Shown: positions 39,030-51,751, counted from the stretch's first letter. The stretch is 64,000 nucleotides of DNA from Eopsaltria australis (GCA_034509425.1 JAVTVJ010000550.1:3140994-3204993); one strand, 5' to 3'. Notes: generated by a model not told the origin, from the letters alone. A program made the numbers and translations.

Positions 39030-42000
39030 GGCGCAGGTTCCTACACTCGGGCTTACTGCTGCACTAAATCTTGGGCTGTTCTGTCCAGGGAAAATGTATG
39101 CTGTCTGGTGACCACTAGCACTTAATTACAACAGATACGCTGGAGAGATATTTTCACACTAAGGCGGGTTTGTCTTCCAAACTATGCTATGCTTCTATTT
39201 AAGCCATGTCCTGGGTTTGGCCCACATTCAAAAGCTGATTTTTAAGAATGTAATACTGTAATTTTAACAGATTGGTGAATTTGTGCCATCAGTTGGCATT
39301 AACAGGTATCATTCCGCTGACTCACCTGGAGCCAGAGACTGATGATGATGGAGTATATTATTCACATAGGTTATAGTAATAAAAATATATTTAATTCAGT
39401 CACACCTATTCTGACTCACTGAAAGGTTTGAATAACATTTCTTTCTGCCTTCAATTCTTATTTTTCACTAACCAGGCTGAAACTTAATTTGCATGGTTAA
39501 GAAAATGTAGAATTTTATTAATGTATTTTTATTTCCATACTTTTCATATTTTGTAATACTAAGATCTCCAGCACAATTTAATTGAATGCTTTAGGCTCTG
39601 AGACCACAGCAGTATAATGTAGATTTTCACAATGATTTCTATACTCCAAAATGTAAAAGTTAATGCAAAATTGTCACTTTTTTACATATGTTCTATACCA
39701 TTGCATTTAGGTTTTCTATTCTCCATCAACATAGCAGTTATTAATTCTATTTTTATTTCTAGGAACAAACCAGAAAGAATCAGAACTTCGCTAATGAATT
39801 TCATACTGTTTTGAGGAAGACATTAGTTATCTATTAACTTCAGCATATCTAACCAGAAACTTGAAAGTTTCTGATGTTTCACAGTTCTGGAGGCTTCATG
39901 TGTTGTTTTCACAAGGAAATAAAAAATGCTTAAGACATATGTAGTTCTTCCTGCATTTCAAAACTGTCTGGGGTCAGGCATTTCTGGGAGAGAGAAGCCT
40001 GCTCATTTATTGAAGATAGAGCTTTGGGCAGTTGCATGAAATTCAGGTTTCTTGTCGGACTTCTGCAAAGCCTGACTTGAAGCCAGGTTTTCCAGGTGAA
40101 ACCCAAGGGCTCTTTCTGCTGGTCTGTTGATTGCTCTGTGTTGATAAAGGTGTATTTTCACCAGAATTTCCATTCAAAATTTGTGAATCTGTTTTGAATC
40201 AAGAATTGTAAAAATGGATATGTTAGTGAAAAGCCCTGAATATGATGGATTAATTTAATCAATAAATCCATAGACAAATCTAATGATTCATGCAATAAAT
40301 ATCAGGGAAAAATATTATTTTCCCCATAAATTAAAGGTAGGTTTCATATAAAACTTATGCTGGCATTAAAACAAATAATCAGTGGGCTCTTAAAAGTAAG
40401 AATTTAATAACGCTTGACTGTTTTCTCGAATCTTTTACTTTAGAAATCTGTTAATAGGAAAGAACTTTTACTTGCAAATTTTATGAGGGGTGACTGTCTA
40501 TCACTCATAGCCAAAGAGGAAAATTGTAGAAAATAGAATGGAAACTTGAAGAGTTACTCAATTAAAAGGGAACCTGAAATCTTCTGTTATTTTTTTATGA
40601 GGAGGGTATTTGTACATGAAGAAGACAGCAAAAATAACCTCCAGCTGAAGTGGTTGCCTGAATTGCCATGCTGCAAGGAGGCTGAACAAATGTGGATGTA
40701 GCCTGAGCTGAACATGACTCCTCTCTTCCCAGCCCCTGTATGATGATTCTCTTCTGGAAGGTGTGCAAAAGTGTCCCCAAAAGGTGCCCAAAGGCAGTGA
40801 GCTACATGACATCCAACAGCTTGTGCTGCTTTTGGACCATCCATTACACAGTGGTTTTTTGTGACAGCTGTTTTTCAAAGACTACTTGGAAGAAATCAGC
40901 TTTTGCCAAGGCATGAGTTGGAAAGGGGACATCCTGGGATCTAGGGTGAGGTGTGGAGAGTGCTTCTTAATTCACTAAACAAAAAATGTCATTTAAGCTC
41001 CTGATGTTCATAACTTGAATAAGGGTATTTGTTCTTATTTTCTTTTTCTTTCTGATTAAGTTCAGGTTATTGTTTCAGTCTACTGTGAATTATATATCTC
41101 TATGTGAATGCTAATGTTTGGGTGTTCAAGCATTGCTATATTCTCCAGCTTTAATCCTTAGCTATCTGCAGTAAGAGTAGAGGAGTGGAGCATAAAAGAC
41201 AAAATGAGGGTGTAGTGCAATAATGATGTCATTGTCTAGGTCATATTCTGTCTTCTGTTCAGTCCTATTCCTTTGCTACTTGCCCCCAGCAAAAATTCTA
41301 GCTCCTGCTTGCACAGAGGTCAAAGGCCTGGTGACCTGCTCAAAGGAGACTGGTGTGCTGGTTTGGCAACCTGCAACTTTTACTAGCCAGAAACTTGGCA
41401 ACTTATAGTGAATTGGGGCTTGAATGTGTGTAACACTGTAAAGTTAGTGATGGTATTGATTCAAGCTATGGCACGGAGGATAATACAGGATCAAGCTGCA
41501 GGGTGTAAAGGTCTGCTAATTGCCTAACTTTATTGCCTAACTTTATATGTGCTTTATGTAATGTTTAATTTTCAGTGTAGGCAGGGCATGGTGTATGGGG
41601 AAGATTCTGTTTCTATGGCACTTCTGAATTCCCTGTGGATACCAGTGAATGGTGTAGCTCATAAAACACTTGTGCATAAAAGAGGTTTGCTCTGTAAATT
41701 TACCAGATTGTGACGAATTCTCTTTGGCTGCAGAAAATATCCCAGGAAAGAGCGTGTCTGGAGACCAAAACATGTAAGAACCATCATGCATATTGTGCCA
41801 AAAAAAAGAGAAAAATCTAAAAATTTCATGGCTGATAAAGCTTTAGTCTAATGATGAGAAAGACATTCTCCCCAAAATACAGGTGCCACTTCCCTGTCAC
41901 AACACAAGCAGTCATTTTCATTGTCTTAAATTTAACAGCGTAGGTATTCCCATGTGTGGGAAAAGGGTCCTGTTTAATTTTTGTATGCAATAAAAGGACC

Positions 42001-42400
42001 TTTGGGCATATTTTACCTTAATGCTTTTTCCTTTGTTTGAGAAAAAGAGCTCTCAATCAGAAAAGCAAGAGATTAACTTAGACTGCAGCATGAATGCTGG
42101 CCTGTTCAGTTAAGTGCACTGCTGATAATACATATACCAGATCATGAATAATAATAGATTGTTCCTTTGCTTCTAAAGTTTCCTCCTTTTGAGTCTTTCT
42201 GAGGAAGAGAGATACTTTAAAGAGCAGTGTGAAATTTCAAAATAATATAAAATTTTGAATGTTTACTGAATATCTAAAAAAAAAAAATCAGCCTATTACA
42301 CTAAACAATATTTTGTTAGCATCTGATTTCTGCTGCAGAATGCAAAAGCTGCAACCTTTGGTAAAATGGTTGGTTTTGGTGCTGAACTAAATAACATGCA
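39030..42400. other. Non-coding DNA, no gene seen
   Basis: No gene is supported. Three overlapping minus-strand frames at 40558-40878 cover a moderately GC-richer stretch without a recognisable domain. Confidence 0.5.
41521..41546. repeat. Perfect 2 x 13-bp tandem duplication
   Basis: TGCCTAACTTTAT is repeated head to tail without mismatch at 41521-41533 and 41534-41546. This is consistent with slippage duplication. Confidence 0.95.
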
Positions 42401-42405
42401 TGCCG

Positions 42406-42925
42406 GTTTACAGTAAAGAAGTTCCTCCTCATACGCAGGTGGAACTTCCTGGGCATCTGTTCCTGCCTGTTACCTCTTGTCCTGCTGCTTGGCACCTCTG
42501 AGAAGAGCCTGGATCCATCCTCCTGGCACACTCACTTCAGATACTGATAGATGCTGATGAGGTCCCCTCTCAGTCACCTCTTTGAGGCTGAACAGGCCCA
42601 GCTCCCTCAGCCTGTCCTCATAAGAGAGATATTCCCATTCCTTGATCATCTTTGTTGCCTTTCACTGGACCCATTCCAGTAGCCCTGTGTCTCGCTTGTC
42701 TTGAGGAGCCCAGAACAGGCCACAGAACTGCAGATGTGGCTTCACCAGGGCTGAACAGAGGGGCAGGATCATCTCCCTTGACCTGCTGGCAATGCTCTTC
42801 CTGATGCACCCCAGGATCCCATTGGCCTTCCTGGCCACAAGGGCACTGCTGGCTCATGGACAGCTTGTTGTCCTGTCCACCAGGACCCCCAGGTCCTTTT
42901 CCTCAGAGCTGCTTTCCTTTGTGTT
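42406..42925 (-). mobile_element. CR1 LINE fragment, ORF2 C-terminal part, degenerate
   Basis: On the minus strand the pieces of the CR1 reverse-transcriptase ORF C-terminal region appear in order. They are a KDLGVLVD-type motif near 42890, [13 protein letters not shown] near 42820, a block near 42740 resembling the conserved 'ALVRPHLEYC' region, the DRLRELGLFSL-like block near 42600, and RKFHLRMRRNFFTVN near 42440. The frame shifts several times, so it is a dead copy. The 5' part is missing beyond about 42925, and the usual 3' untranslated tail is missing below about 42406. CR1 mobilises by target-primed reverse transcription. The two open frames at 42316-42531 and 42618-42857 are surviving pieces of this element and not host genes. 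Confidence 0.9.
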
Positions 42926-42929
42926 CAGC

Positions 42930-45290
42930 CAGTGTGGAGAAGACTTCTTCAATCTCATGCATCTCTTCTACCAAGTATTGTTGTGATGTTTGACTGACTC
43001 CAGATCTCTCCTTTGATAAATCCACTCCTGTTATTTCATGGAGTTTGATTATTGTATTTACAATTCACCTCTTCAACAACATTAAACTCTGTGGCAAACC
43101 AGAACATGACTTTGAAACACAGGAGTTTGTCCTGTTTGGTGTTTTTTAAGACAAACCTGCAGTTACAGTCCTTCTTTTGCTTTATTTAACCACAGTCTTG
43201 CTGTTATCACAGTGTGCTGCTCCTGCAAGTCAGTGCTAAATTCTTATTCTATTTTATTAGAATATGCAGACCTTAACCAACTCTCACAACATACTCATGA
43301 AGTCAGTGGTTAACTGAAATTATTCTTTGTAAGTAAATGAGATTTTTAAACATGAAGTTTAAAAAATCTTTGCCAGACCAGCTGAGATTTTCCAGTTGGA
43401 CAGTAGTTCAGACCTGTTGATACCCAAGTTCCTACTTACGCCATCAGGCTTTGCTGCCTTCTGACTGAAGAAGATGTTTCCCAATTAGATGTAAATTATA
43501 CGGTTTTATATATTATGTTTAATTAAAGAATGAGCAAATAGTTGTGACAACTGGCAAGATAGTTATTTTGTACCATCTCAGGCTCAGCTACAGCTACAAA
43601 AGGGGCATGCAATCAGCAGTTGTCTTTAAAAAGAGCAGTTAGAATAAAATGATTAGTTTAATCAATTTAGACCTATTTTCTTAAACAAATGGAACTCCTA
43701 GAATTGCTTGCTCTGTTCAGACTGGAAGAAGACTTCGTATGACAGAAAGGAGAGGTTTCAAGTATCACACCTTTGTCTTGCAAAGAGGAAATTATTTCAT
43801 GTAATTAACATTTCCTTTACACTTACTGATGAAGTGGGATGTGCTCAGGGACACTAATTTACTGATATAAGTGACATTTCATAAAAAGGAATAATTATTT
43901 TTGAGTTTTAAAATGTCTACATAGAAAGTATGCAAGAGTTACTTCCCTTCCTGATTTACTTGTAGTTCATTAGGAACTGAAGGAAGTATTTAGAACATAT
44001 GCTGGGATAGGAGGTTAGGAGGTCAGTTTAGCAGAAGCCACAGAAAACTACTTACTGTCTTGATAAGAATAGTTTTCTTCCGCATGCTTGTCATACAGCC
44101 ATTTTTCACAGTGCATAAACAGTTGAACAGCATGTGAGTGACTCAGGGACTTGAAACATGTTTCTGGAATTTGTTGAATCGCACACTATAATCACTTAAT
44201 CTGCTCCAGGTCAGTTAGGATTTTCTAGTGCATAAATACACAGGCAGAAAACTCATTCCAAGACAAGCTTACAGCAAAGTATAAGTGTTAATATAAGTAT
44301 TAATTTCCTGTGAAAGCTATCCTTTATTTTTAAAATGCTATTTGTGTGTTTTGGGGTTTTTTAAGGAAAGATGTAATACCAGACTGCAAAGGTCTTCCAT
44401 AAAGCCTAGTGAAGTTGGTGAGAATCTTTCCATTTAAGCACACAAAATTTGGACTGGGTCATGTTAACCGTAAGCTTCTTCACACTCTCTCATGTGAAGT
44501 TAGTTTCTCTCCTTACATGTGAGACACTAGTTTGTTGTATTTTAAAGCTTGCAGGTGTTAACATATTTTGACTCAGACTCTTAGGCATGCAAAATACCTC
44601 ACTGTTGCGCTTGAATGGAATTAGTTGCTTGATACATTAACAATCTATTAACTTCAATTCTTTGAAATTTTTGTAGAGTGCTATTATAGTGATACTATTA
44701 ATCAGCAATACACATATCCTTATCAGTGTGCTTTACATTACAGTGATAGATATTGATTAAGATGTGCTTAATGGATTATCGGATATTATCTCCTGTGCAA
44801 TTTGTAAAGAATTAAGTTCATAATTTTCCATTCTGGGATCACAGAAAATTTGATTTTCTTTAATAAGGTATGATTTATAACTGGAGTAGACAAATGATTA
44901 GTTTTCTCTAGTGTCTGAGGATTACATTTCTGAATGCAATTTGGACATATAGATCTAAAAGAATACAGATAAGAAAGAAATCAGATATTCATAGAAATTG
45001 TGGCATTCAGAATCGATAGAAACTTAATAATTCTAAGTACCTCTTATGCTAAAACATAAAAGCTTTAGAGATAGCATTACCCAGCACAGTGGTAATGTCT
45101 TGCCCAAGAAAGTGGAATGCAGCCCTGGCAGTCTGTGGCTTAAATATTTCAAAGCTCAATTGAATGTTTGAGTAGGTTACATAATATATTACAGTGTAAC
45201 AGTCATATATGTTTGTTTAATAAATTTTAAAAATTGAATTTCACTAATTGACTTCTTGTTATTTAAAGAGTTATTATTTGGTGCATTTTT
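42930..45290. other. Non-coding DNA, no gene seen
   Basis: No gene is supported. The part at about 44600-44900 is high-complexity AT-rich DNA with repeated GATTA/TTAAT words, a weak candidate for a conserved non-coding element. Confidence 0.45.
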
Positions 45291-45300
45291 TTCTTTTCAG

Positions 45301-45440
45301 CTCTGACTTCAGACTTGACCCTAAACTAGAGCTAGGCCCACCTGTTGTCTAAATTCATTTTGCCCTACATTTCAGTGATGAGTAATCATGTTGCACACAT
45401 GGCACAACAAGTTGAAGAAGAACCTAAACCTCAGAAAAAG
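45301..45440 (+). CDS. Possible first coding exon, gene not recognised (coding from 45378)
   Basis: A strong acceptor (a T-rich tract ending TTTTTTCTTTTCAG at 45300) and a consensus donor (AAAAAG|GTATAC at 45440/45441) bound a 140-base segment. An ATG at 45378 opens a frame that runs to the donor in phase 0: MSNHVAHMAQQVEEEPKPQK and a final Lys, 21 codons. The first 77 bases would be 5' untranslated and carry an in-frame-neutral leader. The next open segment with an acceptor, at 46585, is phase-compatible. The peptide is hydrophilic and acidic/basic mixed, without signal peptide. I do not recognise it. Chance pairing of splice motifs is a real alternative. Confidence 0.3.
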
Positions 45441-46584
45441 GTATACTGGTTATTGATAGGTCAATCCTAAACTTTTTCTGCTTCTTTTGGCACTTTTCCT
45501 TATATTCCACTGTGGAATGAAAGGTTCTTTGTACCTTTGTACTGTCTATATCTTAGGCCATAAATATAAAATTATTTTATTCAATAAACACCATGCATTT
45601 TATACTGAACCCTATATGGTCCATTATGAAATATATTCCTATTTATAATTTTTAATGTAACAAAGTCAAAACAAATGTAAGAAATCAAAAATTATTAAAA
45701 TGCTGGAATCAGCCAAAATACAGATTTTGGTTACAGCAGACCAATTATCTCCCATTTGCACGCATGCCTCAAGGTAAAGTGCTGAAAGAAAGCAGCAACA
45801 TTGCTTTTAAAGAATGAGCTGGATGTGCTAGAAGTTGAGTTGGGGAAGCTATTTAAACTGATGTTTTGAATGTGGTGATGAATTGTCTATGTCTGCCGGA
45901 AATGACGAATTAATGGATCTGTTCAACTGATTCTTTAATGGTGAATAAATTTTACAATTCTCCTATTATGATGGAAAAAAATTACTTCATCCAGATCTAT
46001 ATATTCATTTTATTAGTTCATGTTTGCATTACAGCTGAACACTGAAAGAAAATTGTCTTTGGAAATTGTGATTGCTCCAAACATTGATTCAGTTCTAAAC
46101 ATTTGAAACTGTGTACAAAACAGCAGCTGCATTTGGGTAAATACATCAAATATACAGAAATATATAAAACGTAATCACATCATTTATAGTGAAGCTGTTA
46201 AGCTGCAAATTGCACTGAAGAACATGTTAAAAATAAAGGAGTAACCTTAACAGTCTGCCCATACTGTTCCTTTACATTAGTCTGAAACTAATTCTGCATC
46301 AGCGTGAAATGAATTGGATTTGGTTCATAACCAGGTCTTGAATATTATTTAGTTCTTACCAGAGCTACATACAGAGTTGTGGAAGTGTCAGTCATAAATC
46401 ATGTTTGCTAATGGACTTTCTAGGAAGAGAGATATTCTTGTTATATGGCCATGAGAAGCAACTGAGGTTTAATCAGCTTGATGAGTGAAACACGTACTGT
46501 ATCTCTAGCAAATACTACTGAAAGCAAGGAAAAAACTGCAAATCTATGTGAAACCCCCCTCCCAAATTATATTTTTTTCTTTAG

Positions 46585-46670
46585 GACCCAAAAGGGCTCT
46601 TTAACCTTGATGTAGAGGCCCTCAAGGATCTCAAGTGCTGCACCAAAGGTTTCATTCATTTATCTCTAAG
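46585..46670 (+). CDS. Possible second coding exon paired with 45301-45440
   Basis: A pyrimidine-rich acceptor (ATTTTTTTCTTTAG) ends at 46584. Reading in phase 0 from the preceding candidate exon gives DPKGLFNLDVEALKDLKCC, then TKGFIHLSL, open to a donor-like TAAG|GTAGAA at 46670/46671. An alternative donor AAAG|GTTTCA lies at 46648/46649. The first in-frame stop lies right at the junction (TAG at 46672). Codon usage and the mixed charged/hydrophobic pattern look more protein-like than the surrounding AT-rich sequence. No third exon was found with confidence, and no protein family is recognised. Confidence 0.28.
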
Positions 46671-46699
46671 GTAGAAAGCTTAGCTAGCTTCCCTTTTTT

Positions 46700-48190
46700 A
46701 GATATTCCTATCTGAGACTGTACAGCCTCATTATCAGTGAAGTGCTATAAAAGGAAATGTTTTGTGACCCCCAGAACAGTAATAGGGATGATAAAACCCT
46801 GAGAATCTCTCTCCCTAATTATTTTTTGTCTATTTTGGATCTGAAATTAAAGCATCTGGAAGAACAAGCACTTTTGAGACTGATATTAAGAGTTAGGTTT
46901 TCCCATGCTCTCTCATTCTTGGCTGATTAGCAGATTAGTGTGCATGAGCAGGAAAAATATCCAGGCCTTGGAGATTTTTCTTATGGATAAATTATTTCAA
47001 TCAGAACTCTTTCTCTCTAGAGAACAGGCTACAGAACAAAACAAATAAACAAACAAGCAAACAAACAAAAACCCCAACCCTTGAGAATTACCTCAGTTCT
47101 TGGGACATAATCCTTTACCAAGCATGTTTGCAAAACAAAGTGAAACATTTTCAAAAATTTGACTGAATGCAGTTCAAGATCCCACTCCTTATCTTGAACA
47201 AGGCCATGACACAGCTATTTAACAAACAGGCAAGGAGCATCCAGCTTAGATATAAAAACACATTAAAAAAAAGAAAAAAAATGCAAGAGTGAAGTATAAA
47301 TACCACATCCAGTTTCAGGAAAGCAACAAATACACATAGAGATTAAATTCCTCATCCAAGAGCTGACAAGCTGTCACTGGCAGATCTCAGCTCCCAAATC
47401 CTGCAAGTCTTACCTGGGAACTGGAGGAGATGGATTTTAATCTTGCAGAGTCCCACCTGTTTCTGTAGAATTAAATGCTTGAAGAAGACTTCAGCAGTTT
47501 ACATGCTGGAAGTCTACACGCTTGAAGAGGACACAGTTTAAACACAACTTCAGATGTTCTGGTGTTGTGACATGCTCACAACAGTGGAATAACTGAAAAG
47601 TGCAGATTTTAACAACATGGTTTTAACTACACTTTTTCCTAGCTTTGATTCATGAGTTGCAGATTCACAAATCAATTTAAATGGTCTTGGTTGTGGGTAA
47701 GAATTTTTTCACTGGAGGGGTCATCACTGATTAATGATGAACAAAACACAAAGCAAGTTAAAGTTTAGTTACTTTTATTGTATGATTTTTAAAAAAATCA
47801 CTCAAAATTGACTTAAAATCAATTTTCTCTTTTGAATTACAGATATAGATTGGTCAGGTGGCTTCTAGTTACAACTGGTAGATGATACTGCCTGTGCAGC
47901 CAAATGCCTCCCCATTTGGACCCTAAAACTGACATAGACATAATGGGTAAAATACAAACACCATTAATGTCACTGCAATGCTGTCATTAACTTTGCAGAT
48001 CTAATATCTATGTCAAATTCTGGCTTGTGGATCACTGACTGAAGGCAGAAGAGTGAGGATCCCTGAGTGGTTGTTTGTGACTCCCCTGCCTATGACTGAC
48101 CTAGTCAATTTGCCTACATTTTCAAGTATCACCAAATTTGTCACAGGAACATTGTCAGAAGACAGTCTGACTTTTGGGTCCCCCAAAAAT
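46700..48190. other. Non-coding DNA, no gene seen
   Basis: No gene is supported. It includes an AAAC-rich simple repeat at 47034-47071. It also has a minus-strand splice-donor-like CCAG|GTAAGACT near 47413, with a short open segment behind it that is too small to call. Confidence 0.45.
47034..47071. repeat. (AAAC)n-like simple repeat
   Basis: Imperfect AAAC/AAAT/AAGC units run for about 38 bases, then an A/C-rich end. No attached retroelement body is recognised. Confidence 0.85.
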
Positions 48191-48195
48191 CACAC

Positions 48196-48239
48196 TTTAC
48201 TGAGCATTAAATATGCATTTACTGAACATTAAAGATGCA
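48196..48239. repeat. 2 x 22-bp imperfect tandem duplication
   Basis: The unit beginning TTTACTGAGCATTAAATATG is repeated at once with two substitutions (48196-48217 and 48218-48239). Each copy ends in ATGCA and contains an ATTAA core. The two mismatches make it older than the perfect duplications elsewhere in the window. Confidence 0.9.
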
Positions 48240-48479
48240 TAACCACTTTGTGTGGTTATTTTGATATCAGTCATACAGCTTCAACCATTTTCAGTGAAAC
48301 TGTGAAATAGCACAACTATGTCTGGCAGCAGATAGTGGGGAAGAAAACAAGACAAAAAAATCCCAACAAAAGCTGCAAATAAAACCAGTGCACATTATGC
48401 AGAAATTGCCTTGGCATGCAGGTCATTGGTGATTTCATTTGTAAGTAATGTTTTGATTGTCACAGATTATATGTTGCTC

Positions 48480-48690
48480 TCATCCCCCTGACATTTGTTG
48501 TGCAGCGGGATTGATTTTTGTGCTCCAGTATGAAAAGGTCACTTTGATCAATGCAGTGTAATTGGCACTAAATTAGGATCATATCAGGTTATTTTGCTGT
48601 TTAATGATGAAATATTAAAGAATAGCATGGGAAGATTGCAGGCACTAAAACGCACTTTAAACCTGCTGTAATGATGTTTTATTTTGTGGG
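48480..48690. promoter_or_regulatory. Candidate conserved non-coding element
   Basis: High-complexity sequence with nuclear-receptor-like AAAGGTCAC near 48535, TCF-like TTTGATCAAT near 48543, homeodomain-type TGTTTAATGATG near 48598 and TGTAATGATG near 48667. No frame is open through the block, and homopolymers are absent. This is inference from texture and motif clustering only. Confidence 0.35.
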
Positions 48691-48699
48691 AAAAATGGA

Positions 48700-51600
48700 G
48701 AGAAAAACAACTAAAGTGCAGAAAATGACTGTGATGTATTGGAAGAGTGGCCTGGAATTACATATTTTCACTCGAAATAGACTGAAAGCCCCAGACACAA
48801 AACACCAAACCCAGCAGTCAGTCCTGAATACGTTATACACAGAGAGCCTTTCTTTAGAAGTTTTAATGATGCTCATTATGTACTAGTTACACGTGTTAAG
48901 TCTTTACAATCTGCATATAATGACTGGGCAAAAGAAAATTGCTGAAGTTATGCACTTAGGCCATGATTCAGGGCAACACTTGAGACATGTTTGGCCACCA
49001 CTAAACACAAAAGTAAATAATTAGGCACATACTCAATGTACATCTGTGTAGGATAGTTTATAGGCACTTTATGTGATTCCCAAACCACCATGGTACAAAT
49101 GTGTCAGGATTTTTCAAAGGACAAACTTAAGCCATGCTTGTTTTTTAGAAAAGATACTTTTGTAAGTACTTCTGCTACTTTTTTTAAGTCCCGAAGTTGC
49201 TTGCTTCATCGCCTCCTTGTTTTAAGAAAACTCAGAATTACACTATCAGTATTTGTAGAACAGTCTCTGTAGTGTAAAGCCAAGGTTAACATCTTAACCT
49301 TTTAAGTTTGTACTCCAGCTAGATAATGTACTTAAGGAGAGCAGAGCTCCAATGAGATTTCCTGCAACATTGGCTGCCTTTAAAGAGTAATCTTTTGATT
49401 AAGATTTTCTAAAGAGTGAATGCAGAACGCCCCAATGTTCTCAGTGTTAACAGTGAAACTCTCCTAAGGTGGGTGATGAGAATTAGCTATCAGCTGTCAT
49501 GTTTGGGCATGAGGCTTGATAGAACTTAAATGGAAATCTGAATGCTTAACTCCTATTTAAATAAAAAAATAAATAAATACCCGAAACAACAAATCACCAA
49601 TGAAAACCAAAAGCAAAGACAAAAACCTCAGCCAGTTTCAGTCAATTCTTAATGAATCCACTAGGATTCTTTTCAAGTAAATGCAGTAGACAGTGCCTTA
49701 GATGAACTGCCCATTAAAAAATGGATATAATCTTTAACAACACTGACTAAACTTGAATATATTTCTTCAAGTATTTTTTAAAAATATTAACGCATGCTGA
49801 TGGGCTTCATCACATGCTGAAGGCCATATGCTTCTTATTTAATGAGGATATATTTAGAACATGAGTTTTGTCAATATTTTTTCAGACTTTGCATCTAAAT
49901 AATGATAAGCATCATAAGCAGTGTTAATAGTGTATGTTATTTTCTCCACTGTAAATACATGGTGTCTCCAATTATTCTGAAATGTTGCTGAACAAGAGGA
50001 AGCAGCGTAAGATTATACTTTAAATGCAGCTAATGTTGCAAGAAATTTGTTTGAATCTTTGCTGCCATTAAGTATGTTATCTAGCTGTGGCGTGAACTTT
50101 AAATTGCTAAGATATTAACCTTGTAAGTACCCTAGAAATATCCGAAACCTATTAATAATATGAAACAGTAGAATTGAAATTATATGTAAGGTAACCCTGA
50201 ATGACTTATTTAAATTTATGTAGCAGACAATATTTGTCCCAATCAATCCTTAGAACTTCACTTACTTTACACTACTCTTATTAAATCTTTGAGCTACTGG
50301 GCACATTTTGGATTTAGTTTAAAATAAGTCTTTTAAGTCTGTTATTAGAAGACTCATGACAAAAGGAAAACAGAATTTGTTGGACTTCAGAGACTTTATG
50401 CATGTATGAGTGATCCATTCAGAAGGAATGCTATTTATCCATGGAAAGATAAACTGTCACGATTGGAAGAAAATGATCAAGAAATATATTGAGGGTCTGC
50501 AGCACCTGAGTGTGGGAGAGATGTGCAGGTGCAGGCAGAAGGAACATGTTCCAGAATACCCTGAAGTGGTGTATCCCACGATCGGCCATGATAGGCACTG
50601 ATACTGTGTCACGATGTATTTGATCTTCCACTGCCCATGAACAATTTGCCTGAAGAAGCATGAATACAAAAGAAAGAAACTAAACATCTTTCCAGAATGA
50701 GCTGTATCTTGTACTGTGTTCAGTGTATTTTTCCCTACTTCTTTAGTGGTACACATAGTAAAGGAAATTAATAAAAAGAATAATAAAAAATTATCCCTCC
50801 ACAAGATACATCATTAAATTAAAAAGAGAGATTATTCAAGAGATCCTGCTATGATATTCCACCTGTGGAAAGAAAAAAGATTGATTTTGGATAGAGTCCT
50901 GTGTAAAGATACTGGGGTTTTAACTGGTTTCTCAAAGTTCTGGCCATCCCTTAAAAGGTGTTTCAATAACATTTTACCCTCTAGCAATTTTAAAATTATT
51001 TAAAATCAATTTCTTTTTTAAAAAATGTTTCACAGCAAGGCAATTCTAAACAGTTTTTCAAAATAAGTTCCTGTAATTTAAGGACTGCAGTCCATAGGCC
51101 CTCCACGTGATAAAATATAAAGAAAATGGGATCAATGCAGTGATGCCCCTAACACAGTAGTGTCTGAAATCCAGAATCTGGGAAGAATGTGGCTTCAAGA
51201 GAGGAATTTGTTTCTTGACTTTGCTCTGATAATTGAGCACTTTTCCTCAGGAAGACCTGATGCTTTGTTTCTGCCTCAGAGTTGAGAAGTGACTATTTCT
51301 TATGTTGCTTTTAATCTAATCTCCTGGCTATTTTATCTCTTTGTCAAAAAATGGACATGAATGACATGAAATTATTTTAGTAGTGGAATTAGAAGACCAT
51401 TGGTTTATGATAAGTGTTTCTGATACTGTACTTTAAATTCATACTTAAATTTTATGGAAATCAACACCGTAGATAGAATTAAAATCATGGATGCATATTT
51501 TTAAAACAGAATTGAATTAATACTGTAAAACGTGCAAATAACTGAAAGCTCAGTTGTCCAATTTTATTTAGTCAAACTGAAGTGGACTAACATGCTTGTC

Positions 51601-51700
51601 ATGTGAGATTCCTTAAATTCTTTGATAAATAAAATAATTTTGTTTAGAAATAAATGAATAAATGAATAAATCTATTTAAATATCACCACGTATAAAACTT
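48700..51700. other. Non-coding DNA, no gene seen
   Basis: No gene is supported. The block at 49890-50110 is high-complexity AT-rich DNA with TAATGATAAGCATC-type words and could be another conserved element. A short GC-richer stretch at 50490-50620 is crossed by contradictory frames on both strands. Confidence 0.45.
51646..51670. repeat. (AATAAATG)n short tandem repeat
   Basis: Three units of an 8-base word, AATAAATG, with the last ending in C. A simple slippage repeat. Confidence 0.85.
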
Positions 51701-51737
51701 GTAATTGAAAATTTCAAATTGGAAAGATGAAACTCCA

Positions 51738-51751
51738 CCACAAGAGGGCAG
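51738..51751 (+). promoter_or_regulatory. Possible CTCF site
   Basis: CCACAAGAGGGCAG matches the CTCF core consensus CCASYAGRKGGCRS at 13 of 14 positions and keeps the central AGAGGGCAG. CTCF is a zinc-finger architectural protein that anchors chromatin loops. The site would point along the plus strand. A single motif is only suggestive. Confidence 0.35.

Noticed and set aside
42316..42857. Minus frames of 71 and 79 codons
   Set aside because: They are pieces of the decayed CR1 ORF, not host genes.
47414..47462. 49-base minus-strand exon between an acceptor and CCAG|GTAAGACT
   Set aside because: Two of three frames are open over so short a length, which chance explains, and no partner exon was found.
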